A stretch of 16,067 nucleotides of DNA, from NCBI GenBank assembly GCA_005880605.1, contig VBIS01000027.1, forward strand, positions 1 through 16,067. The letters run 5' to 3'. The translations under genes were made by a program, and so were the position numbers. The notes under the pieces were generated by a model, which saw only the letters and a program-made list of their open reading frames with translations, made no database searches and was not told the origin of the DNA. Every line of letters begins with the position of its first letter. Within the stretch, counting starts at the first letter, position 1. Of this stretch, positions 7,191 to 12,483 are shown in pieces. Source of the stretch: Chloroflexota bacterium (lineage in GTDB: Bacteria; Chloroflexota; Dormibacteria; CF-121).

Positions 7191-7217
7191 AAAAGCCGGC
7201 CTGACGCCAGGCCAGCT
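7189..7217 (-). terminator. Rho-independent terminator of the CsbD-like gene
   Basis: On the minus strand GCTGGCCTG pairs with CAGGCCGGC (one G-U pair) around the loop GCGT, followed by six U residues. It lies 16 bp after the csbD-like stop. In plus-strand RNA the stem has a C-A mismatch and no U-run follows, so it acts mainly on the minus strand. Confidence 0.8.
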
Positions 7218-7232
7218 CCTCGCCCTCCCGAG

Positions 7233-7421
7233 TTAGAGGTTCTTGTCGCCTTCGATTGGCTCGCCCTCGACGGGCTCACCCTCGCGCATCTTGCGGCCGG
7301 CCCCTTCGAGATCGCCTTTCGCCTTCTGGCCCTTGCCTTCCCACTCCATCTTCTTATCGCCGGTCACCTTGCCGCCGGTATCTTTGACTTCGCCTTCGAC
7401 CTTGTCGCCAAACTCGCCCAT
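7233..7421 (-). CDS. CsbD-like general stress protein
   Basis: This 62-residue, highly charged and probably disordered protein has the CsbD pattern: GDKVEGEVKDTGGKVTGDKK, then a Glu/Gly/Lys-rich second half with GKGQKAKGDLEGA. It ends in an unusual EGEPVEGEPIEGDKNL extension with a short EGEP repeat. CsbD proteins accumulate under sigma-B-type stress in Bacillus; their molecular activity is not known. The ATG at 7421 follows GGAGGTG with good spacing, which decides the start against a longer open frame. A good terminator follows the gene. Upstream lie an extended -10 (7470-7475) and a 12-bp perfect palindrome. Confidence 0.85.
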   Translation of the reverse strand: MGEFGDKVEGEVKDTGGKVTGDKKMEWEGKGQKAKGDLEGAGRKMREGEPVEGEPIEGDKNL

Positions 7422-7444
7422 GTGGCACCTCCGGTGGTTTTCGA

Positions 7445-7456
7445 CGCGATATCGCG
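7445..7456. promoter_or_regulatory. 12-bp perfect palindrome in the csbD-like 5' region
   Basis: CGCGATATCGCG is self-complementary and lies between the candidate -10 and the ribosome binding site of the csbD-like gene, roughly at the +10 to +20 position. It could be an operator for a dimeric regulator; no known consensus matches. Confidence 0.35.
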
Positions 7457-7469
7457 CCTGTTGCGAAGC

Positions 7470-7475
7470 ATGATA
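7470..7475 (-). promoter_or_regulatory. Candidate extended -10 (TGC-TATCAT) for csbD-like gene
   Basis: The minus strand reads GTGCTATCATGC about 50 nt before the ATG. The TG dinucleotide one base upstream of the hexamer fits an extended -10. No -35 is apparent. Confidence 0.4.
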
Positions 7476-7556
7476 GCACGCCACTAACATTCTGGCTACT
7501 ACTTGATGCCGGAACTGGGGGTTTATATGAGTTCACATGTATTTACGATTCCTGCC

Positions 7557-7585
7557 TTGAGGCCGCTCACCTTGCCCCCTATACT
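7557..7585 (+). promoter_or_regulatory. Sigma-70-type promoter of the solo MerR gene
   Basis: TTGAGG (7557-7562) and TATACT (7580-7585) are separated by 17 bp, placing the transcription start near 7592, about 30 nt before the ATG at 7623. The inverted arms TGAG-N4-CTCA (7558-7569) overlap the -35 and could be an autoregulatory site. Confidence 0.6.
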
Positions 7586-7622
7586 CAGGCACGTCTCCGA
7601 CCTAGCAATCCTGGAGGGCCGC

Positions 7623-7970
7623 ATGGCTATCGCCGTCAAACGTGAAACCCGACGCGACACCAACATCTCCCTGGACAAACCGATTTACACCATCAGCGTG
7701 GCGTCGGAGATCCTGGAGACCCATCCGCGGACGCTCATGATGTACGAACACCTCGGGCTGGTGGTGCCGAGGCGCACCTCGACCAACCGCCGTCGGTTTT
7801 CGCAGCGCGACGTCATGAAACTCCAGACCATTCAGAAGCTGACCCGGCAGCACTCGGTCAACCTGGCCGGCGTCCGATACATCCTGAAGCTCCTCAAGCA
7901 GCTGCACGAACACCAGCTGCCATCGCCGGTCGAACTCCGCGACATCGATGTTTCGCAACTGGACGTCTGA
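7623..7970 (+). CDS. HspR-like MerR-family regulator, copy 2 (no adjacent receiver)
   Basis: This 115-residue protein has an N-terminal Lys/Arg stretch, the MerR-type winged helix (about 17-92) and a short acidic tail ending ELRDIDVSQLDV. Key stretches are LDKPIYTISVASEILETH, MMYEHLGLVVPRRTSTNRRR and VNLAGVRYILKLL. The ATG at 7623 follows GGAGG and sits downstream of a good promoter; the frame is open further upstream, but that part precedes the promoter. It has exactly the same length as the gene at 8714-9061 and is about three-quarters identical to it by hand alignment. The two probably arose by tandem duplication. Unlike the other two copies, no receiver gene is directly in front of it. 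HspR relatives repress heat-shock operons; the targets here are unknown. Confidence 0.88.
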   Translation: MAIAVKRETRRDTNISLDKPIYTISVASEILETHPRTLMMYEHLGLVVPRRTSTNRRRFSQRDVMKLQTIQKLTRQHSVNLAGVRYILKLLKQLHEHQLPSPVELRDIDVSQLDV

Positions 7971-8102
7971 CAACCCTCAACGTCCGCGTCGCGGCTGACG
8001 GTATCGATGTGATTTGGTAGGCGTTATTTTTTGCGGATTGTTATGCGCGCACCTTCCGTTTTACCAACAGTCAGCGGAGGATACTTTCTGACTGCGCCCG
8101 TG

Positions 8103-8131
8103 TTGACAAGGCTTCAGGGCCTCCCTATAAT
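8103..8131 (+). promoter_or_regulatory. Perfect-consensus sigma-70 promoter upstream of second receiver cassette
   Basis: TTGACA (8103-8108), a 17-bp spacer and TATAAT (8126-8131) match the housekeeping consensus at every position. Transcription should start near 8138, giving a leader of about 163 nt before the receiver start at 8301, or a short RNA ending at the hairpin at 8160-8188. Confidence 0.85.
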
Positions 8132-8159
8132 TTGCGGTAGTTCTCTTGCCCCCCTCTTC

Positions 8160-8188
8160 GGGCCCTCCCAACGGAGGGCCTTAACTTT
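8160..8188 (+). terminator. Terminator-like hairpin (attenuator candidate) in the receiver leader
   Basis: GGCCCTCC (8161-8168) and GGAGGGCC (8173-8180) form an 8-bp perfect stem with a CAAC loop, followed by TTAACTTTT. It lies only about 20 nt after the predicted transcription start. The CCCTCCC arm (8163-8169) can instead pair with GGGAGGG at 8195-8201, which would open the terminator. Attenuation is an inference. Confidence 0.5.
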
Positions 8189-8203
8189 TCTCGGGGGAGG
8201 GAC

Positions 8204-8311
8204 ATGCGTATGCCTGGTAAAGACTGCGCCGTTTTGCTATCCATAAGGCCCGCGCGATTCCCGGAGTTCATCTATACTGCTTCGCGCCAAGAGGAGTGTT
8301 ATGGAAAGTAA
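8204..8311 (+). CDS. Putative leader ORF (35 aa) overlapping the second receiver start
   Basis: ATG at 8204 and an in-frame ATG at 8210 follow the purine-rich GGGGGAGGG (8193-8201); the second has the better spacing. The frame encodes 35 residues (or 33) and stops at 8309-8311, eleven bases inside the receiver gene. The peptide has no recognisable domain. The arrangement mirrors the leader ORF of the other receiver cassette (3173-3307), although the peptide sequences differ. It could couple translation to leader structure, or be a chance frame. Confidence 0.33.
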   Translation: MRMPGKDCAVLLSIRPARFPEFIYTASRQEECYGK

Positions 8312-8729
8312 GACGCGCCGCAGCGCCGGCGCGAGCCGGGCAACCCAGGCTGATGAAGACCTGGTCGATGTTCTCCTCGTGGAAGACGACCCGTCGGTGC
8401 TCGAGATGTACCGGTTGAAGTTGGAACTGGACGGCTATCGGGTCAACACCGCCCTCGATGGCGAAGAGGGACTCAAAAAGGCCGGCGACCTGGCCCCCGA
8501 TATCATCTTCCTCGACATCCGCCTGCCTAAGATGGACGGCTTGGAAGTCCTGAGGAAGTTGCGGGCGCAGGAGAAGACTCGCGATATTCCGGTTATCATC
8601 CTCTCTAACTACGATGAAGAGGATTTGGTCGCGCGAGGGCTGCGCCTCGGGGCACATGAGTACCTCATCAAGGCCCGTACGACGCCGACCAGCCTCTCCG
8701 AAGGTATCGAGGATTGGCTAAAGGAGTAA
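8301..8729 (+). CDS. Stand-alone receiver-domain response regulator (CheY-like), copy 2
   Basis: This 142-residue protein has a disordered basic N-terminus (1-20) and then one receiver domain. The acidic pocket is E28-D29-D30, the predicted phosphoacceptor is D72 in FLDIRLPKMDG, the switch Ser is S102 in ILSNY and the Lys is K124 in YLIK. There is no output domain. The ATG follows GAGGAG. The C-terminus overlaps the next gene, an HspR-like MerR regulator, by 16 bp in the -1 frame, so the two are translationally coupled. It is closely similar to the receiver at 2791-3180, which also precedes a MerR gene. No kinase is present in the window, so the phosphodonor is unknown. Confidence 0.93.
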   Translation: MESKTRRSAGASRATQADEDLVDVLLVEDDPSVLEMYRLKLELDGYRVNTALDGEEGLKKAGDLAPDIIFLDIRLPKMDGLEVLRKLRAQEKTRDIPVIILSNYDEEDLVARGLRLGAHEYLIKARTTPTSLSEGIEDWLKE

Positions 8730-9061
8730 CTCGCCGGGCGCTCACAGACACCAGCCTCTCCCTCGACAAGCCTATCTACACGATCAGCGTTGCCTCCGAG
8801 ATCCTGCAGACGCACCCCCGCACCTTGATGATGTACGAGCACCTCGGCCTGGTGGTTCCCAAGCGGACGTCGACCAATCGCCGCCGGTTTTCGCAGCGGG
8901 ACATCCGCAAGCTCCAAGCGATCCAGACCCTGACGCGCCAGCATGGCGTCAACCTCAACGGCGCGCGCTACGTCCTGCGGCTGTTGCGCATCCTGGTCGA
9001 TAATGGCCTTTCGGCGCCACCCGAGTTGCGCGACCTCGACGTCAAAGAACTGGACGTCTAA
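8714..9061 (+). CDS. HspR-like MerR-family regulator, copy 3 (receiver partner)
   Basis: This 115-residue protein has a MerR-type winged helix (about 17-92) and an acidic tail, ELRDLDVKELDV. It contains the same ISVASEILQTHPRTLMMYEH and NRRRFSQRD blocks as the other two copies. The start is TTG 8714, inside the receiver gene. Three points support it: GAAGG lies nine bases upstream, no other start codon precedes the domain, and the resulting N-terminus aligns with no gap to the ATG-started copy at 7623 (16 residues before LDKPIYT in both). The 16-bp overlap with the receiver implies coupled synthesis. It has no ligand-binding or dimer-helix extension, so control probably comes through the receiver; that is inferred. 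Confidence 0.88.
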   Translation: MAKGVTRRALTDTSLSLDKPIYTISVASEILQTHPRTLMMYEHLGLVVPKRTSTNRRRFSQRDIRKLQAIQTLTRQHGVNLNGARYVLRLLRILVDNGLSAPPELRDLDVKELDV

Positions 9062-9074
9062 AGCCCTCCTACCC

Positions 9075-9102
9075 GCTGCGCGCGTGACGCGCGCGCAACA
9101 GC
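9075..9102. other. GC-rich hairpin after the receiver/MerR cassette
   Basis: GCGCGCG (9078-9084) and CGCGCGC (9088-9094) enclose TGA, with outer arms GCTG and CAGC. There is no T-run, so it is not a standard intrinsic terminator. It may stabilise the 3' end of the cassette mRNA. Confidence 0.45.
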
Positions 9103-9165
9103 TTGGCCGCGAATCGATTGCCGAAATGTTGGCTTCGATCTGCGCCGATACCGTTAGCTGCACGT

Positions 9166-9657
9166 ATGAGCTTTCGGCCGGATAGCCCACTGAATCGGCT
9201 GGTTATCCTCTGGCCGGGGGTACCGATCACAGCCTGCGCGTTGGGCTTCGTCCTGGCCGTCTTCGAGGTCTCGCAGACGCACAGCACCTCCTTCGCGGCG
9301 CTGGCGATCGCGATGGGGTGTGGCCTCGCCTTCAGTGTCGGGCTGCTCTTTCACAGCTTCTTCATCGAGTGGATCGAGGTGACCGTCAGCCGCGATGGCA
9401 TCGCGCTGCGGCCGGTCGGGCATGCCTGGTTCAATCGGCAGCCGCGGCTGGTGCCCTGGGACCGGGTGCACGGGATGAACCAGGTCATCACCCGCGAGGG
9501 CGGACATCTCGAGATCGCGGCCAATGGCGAGGTGCTGAAACTCAACCGGTCCCTGTTCCGCGAGGACACCTTCGAGAACCTTTGCGCCGCGGTTGCGCAA
9601 CGGACTCGTCAGTGGGGTCCGGCTGAGTTCGACGACGAGCTCGCCACCGCTGCCTGA
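9166..9657 (+). CDS. Two-TM membrane protein with possible PH-like cytoplasmic domain
   Basis: This 163-residue protein has two hydrophobic helices near the N-terminus (about 12-35 and 43-66), then a beta-rich hydrophilic domain with VTVSRDGIALRPVG and LVPWDRVHGM. That pattern (a membrane hairpin followed by a segment in which a W-x-x-V precedes short strands) resembles bacterial PH-like (bPH2/YdbT-type) proteins. I cannot confirm the family. I chose the ATG at 9166 because the longer open frame from TTG 9103 adds an unconserved, non-hydrophobic extension. No clear Shine-Dalgarno is seen. The gene converges on the peptidase gene with a 12-bp gap. Confidence 0.72.
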   Translation: MSFRPDSPLNRLVILWPGVPITACALGFVLAVFEVSQTHSTSFAALAIAMGCGLAFSVGLLFHSFFIEWIEVTVSRDGIALRPVGHAWFNRQPRLVPWDRVHGMNQVITREGGHLEIAANGEVLKLNRSLFREDTFENLCAAVAQRTRQWGPAEFDDELATAA

Positions 9658-9669
9658 CGGGCCCGAATC

Positions 9670-10290
9670 CTAGCTGCGGTAGTAAACCTGCGCCGAGTGC
9701 ACCGCCTGGCGGTAGCTACCGTAGCGCGTCTGCAGCGTGGTCCGATCCCCGAACCACGGATCATTGATGTAAAGGATGTCGGCACGATGGCCGGTGATGA
9801 CCACGAAATGCATGCCGCCGTAGAGTCGAACCTCGGCCACCACCAGTCGGCCGGCGTCGAGCTGCGCCTCGACCAGCGATATTGGTGGGAGATCCTCGAT
9901 GTCCTGGTCGTCGGTGCGGAGCTGCGACACCATCCCTGGGACATGGAGCCACTGCCAGCGGATCGAACCCTGGGTGACCGCGGTTGCTTGCCGCCAGAGC
10001 AGCAGGTCGTTCTCGATATAGCCGCCGTGGGCCGTGAGCCATTGATTCATCTGGGCGGGGTTTGTCGAGTAGCCGTAGGCGGATGCCACCATGGTGACCG
10101 CGGTCAGCGCGCAGCCCGACGAGCCGATCGTGTCAATACGATCGCTGCCCAGCGCCTGGCGCGACCAGGGCTGCGCGCGCTGGCTCAGGGTCGGCACCGG
10201 CGGGCCGGCCAGCGCCCAGAGCCCTCCTAGCGACCACGCCGCCAGCGCGAGCAGGCCGGCCGCCACCGGGCGATGCCATCCCCTCATCAC
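9670..10290 (-). CDS. Secreted C39-like (papain-fold) cysteine peptidase
   Basis: This 206-residue protein has a signal peptide or anchor at 1-29 (Arg/His followed by a hydrophobic helix). The mature part has the C39_2-like order: QPWSRQALG, then GSSGCALTAVTM with predicted catalytic Cys60, GGMHFVVITG with His161, and YINDPWFG with Asp177. Family members cleave peptides outside the cell or in the envelope; the substrate here is unknown. There is no ABC transporter fused or adjacent, so it is unlikely to be a bacteriocin-processing C39 peptidase. The start is GTG 10290 or the adjacent ATG 10287; neither has a strong ribosome site. It lies 78 bp downstream of the zinc-ribbon gene on the same strand, possibly co-transcribed. 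Confidence 0.82.
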   Translation of the reverse strand: MMRGWHRPVAAGLLALAAWSLGGLWALAGPPVPTLSQRAQPWSRQALGSDRIDTIGSSGCALTAVTMVASAYGYSTNPAQMNQWLTAHGGYIENDLLLWRQATAVTQGSIRWQWLHVPGMVSQLRTDDQDIEDLPPISLVEAQLDAGRLVVAEVRLYGGMHFVVITGHRADILYINDPWFGDRTTLQTRYGSYRQAVHSAQVYYRS

Positions 10291-10368
10291 GGCGCCATCT
10301 TACGGTCGGGGGTGCAGCCTGTCCAGCGCCGGCGCTGTCTGCTTTGGATTGTTACCGGCCGGTGACAG

Positions 10369-10695
10369 TTAGGCTTGGCGAAGTAGGCCGGCCAGGTCAC
10401 CCTCGAAGCCCGCGAGGGCCAACCGGGCATCCAGCACGTCATCGGTCGTGATCGGCCCGCCGAGCTCGTCGATCGGCTGGTCGCGAACCTCGATGGCTGG
10501 GGCTTGGGCTTCGGTTTCGGTGGCGATCGCAACCGCGATCATGCGCGTGTCCTGGCAGTGGCCGCACGTGACCTTGACCAGCGACTGCTCATCGGCGTGC
10601 GCCACCATCTCGAGCTGGCAGTCGGCGAGGCTCTCCCCACACTTGGGACACTGAAAACGGCCTGCCTGGCGGCGAAGAATATCCAGAAGATCCAC
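10369..10695 (-). CDS. Zinc-ribbon protein of unknown function
   Basis: This is a 108-residue soluble protein. The N-terminal half has two Cys pairs, CPKC at 16-19 and CGHC at 44-47, that could bind one zinc ion; a further Cys lies at 26. The C-terminal half is acidic and helical (ITTDDVLDARLALAGFEGDLAGLL). I recognise no named family. The GTG start at 10695 has AGGA upstream. It precedes the secreted peptidase gene on the same strand and is divergent from the GH18-like gene. A role in nucleic-acid or protein binding is possible but not shown. Confidence 0.7.
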   Translation of the reverse strand: MDLLDILRRQAGRFQCPKCGESLADCQLEMVAHADEQSLVKVTCGHCQDTRMIAVAIATETEAQAPAIEVRDQPIDELGGPITTDDVLDARLALAGFEGDLAGLLRQA

Positions 10696-10839
10696 GGCTT
10701 TTTCCTACCCGGAATGGTACGCGGCAAACCAGCAAAGCTGATAGCCGGAACCCGCGGTTAGGCGCTAACGGCTGGGACTGAGTTGGTATCAGTTCGTTCG
10801 TTTGCGGCGCCCTGTGTCTGCAGCGATACTCGCCCGGGC

Positions 10840-12483
10840 ATGCGCCTTCCCCTCGTGCTGGGCTCCGGCGCGCTGATGACCGGGGTGCTCCTGATGGGCG
10901 GCCTCGTCGCCACGGCATTGGACCCGACGCCGGTCGTCAATGTCGATGCCATGGAACTCGACGGGGCATCGCTGCTCTTGACCCCCCTGCCGGAGGTGTC
11001 GCCGCGTCCGCAACTCATGGTCAGGGTGAGCCGTCCGCTTAAGCCGGGCGATTGGCGAGTCTCCATGGACGGCCGGCCGCTCAATCTATCTGCCACCTCG
11101 ACCGGCATGGTCCTGCGCGTCGCGCTCCCAGGGCCGATGCCATTGGGCAGTCGCCACACGGTGCAGCTGGCGGCCGGCGCTATGCAGATCCGCACTGCCT
11201 TCACGATCGTTCCGCCGCTCACGGCGGCGATCACCATGCATCTCTACCGGCTGCAGGCGGACGCGCAGCCCAGCGTGGCCACGACCATCCGCTTTACGCG
11301 GCCGGTGGCGGATAAGGCCCAGGCGCAGGAGCACCTGACAGTCAGCGGGCATCCAACCTTTTCCTGGCGCGACTCCCAGACGGTCGACGTGGTCTCGACC
11401 GGGTTTCGCCTCGCCGACCACGCGAGCGTGATGATCGATGCCGGTGTCCAGGCCCGCGACGGCACCTTTAGCCGGGAACCACAGAGTGCCGGACTGACGA
11501 TCCCGTCAACGGTTACCCAGGTCGAGCCAGGCCGGATGGTACAGATGTACTACGTCAACACTGACGACGGCCACGCCTCGCTCTTGGCCCACTTGAAGCA
11601 GATCGATGTGTTGAGTCCGGCGTGGTATGACGCCAATGCCGACGGGACCATCACCGGCTACGCGCGGCGGGACGTCATCGACGCCGCCCATGCTGGCGGG
11701 GTCGCCATCATTCCGTTGGTGGTCAATAAGGATGTCGATCCCGATGTTGGCCATGCCATCCTCTCCGATCCGGCTCGGCGTGCCGCCCTCGCGCGCAACC
11801 TTGTCAATGAGGCGAAGACCTACGGCTACGCCGGCTTCCAGCTGGACTTCGAGCAGATCCGGTGGACCGATCGGGACCTGCTGACGGCGCTGGTGGAGGA
11901 CTGCGCCAATGCCTTCCATCCGGCGGGACTGAACCTGTCGATCGCCGTGATTCCGCGCCTCCCCGGCGATGACGCGGCCAGCGGGACGCTCCTCGACTAC
12001 TTTCATCAATGGTCGGGCGCTTACGACTTCGCGGCGTTGGCCAAGGCCGCCGACTTCCTCTCCTTCATGACGTATGACGAGCACAACGGCGTCACCGCCC
12101 CCGGCTCGGTCTCGGGCACGCCATGGATGCGCCGCGCGATCGAGTTCTCCATGCAGGGCGTCCCGCCGGAAAAGGGAACGCTCGGCTTGCCGACCTACTA
12201 CCACGACTGGACGGGCGTCGGAAGGTTGACGTCGAGCTCGTACGCCGATGCGATGATCCTCGCCCAGGCTCATGGAGCCACCCCGGCATTCGACGCGACC
12301 GAGGAAGAAATCCATTTCGGGTACAACGCCTATGGCGTCCATCACGAGCTCTGGATCCAGAGCACCGACACGCTGCGACGCAAGTTGCCGTTGATGTACG
12401 AATACGGGCTGAAGGGAATCAGTGTCTGGCGGCTGGGCTTCGAAGATCCTTCGTTCTGGAACTTGATCCCACCGCGGCGCTAG
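10840..12483 (+). CDS. Secreted GH18-like glycoside hydrolase (YaaH-type) with N-terminal Ig-like region
   Basis: The protein is 547 residues from the ATG at 10840. An N-terminal hydrophobic helix (about 5-28) is a signal peptide or anchor. About 200 residues of beta-rich sequence follow, with RVSRPLKPGDWRV-type strands that look Ig-like. A GH18 TIM barrel fills the C-terminal ~310 residues. GH18 marks are YVNTDDGHASL at its start, GYAGFQLDFEQI with predicted acid/base Glu338 and Asp336, FLSFMTYDEH with Tyr412, and GISVWRLGFED with Trp530. YaaH/SleL relatives cleave peptidoglycan or N-acetylglucosamine polymers, so a cell-wall substrate is plausible. A TTG at 10783 would extend the N-terminus but puts residues before the signal. 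The 3' end overlaps the convergent kinase frame by 65 bp. Confidence 0.88.
   Translation: MRLPLVLGSGALMTGVLLMGGLVATALDPTPVVNVDAMELDGASLLLTPLPEVSPRPQLMVRVSRPLKPGDWRVSMDGRPLNLSATSTGMVLRVALPGPMPLGSRHTVQLAAGAMQIRTAFTIVPPLTAAITMHLYRLQADAQPSVATTIRFTRPVADKAQAQEHLTVSGHPTFSWRDSQTVDVVSTGFRLADHASVMIDAGVQARDGTFSREPQSAGLTIPSTVTQVEPGRMVQMYYVNTDDGHASLLAHLKQIDVLSPAWYDANADGTITGYARRDVIDAAHAGGVAIIPLVVNKDVDPDVGHAILSDPARRAALARNLVNEAKTYGYAGFQLDFEQIRWTDRDLLTALVEDCANAFHPAGLNLSIAVIPRLPGDDAASGTLLDYFHQWSGAYDFAALAKAADFLSFMTYDEHNGVTAPGSVSGTPWMRRAIEFSMQGVPPEKGTLGLPTYYHDWTGVGRLTSSSYADAMILAQAHGATPAFDATEEEIHFGYNAYGVHHELWIQSTDTLRRKLPLMYEYGLKGISVWRLGFEDPSFWNLIPPRR

Noticed and set aside
8031..8246. 71-codon plus-strand frame in the region 7971-8300
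   Set aside because: It crosses the consensus promoter and the terminator-like hairpin, has no ribosome site and no domain. The region is better explained as regulatory.
8705..8730. Programmed -1 frameshift fusing receiver and MerR in cassette 2
   Set aside because: The frames are in the right relation, but no X-XXY-YYZ slippery heptamer is present, and a good internal start explains MerR expression.
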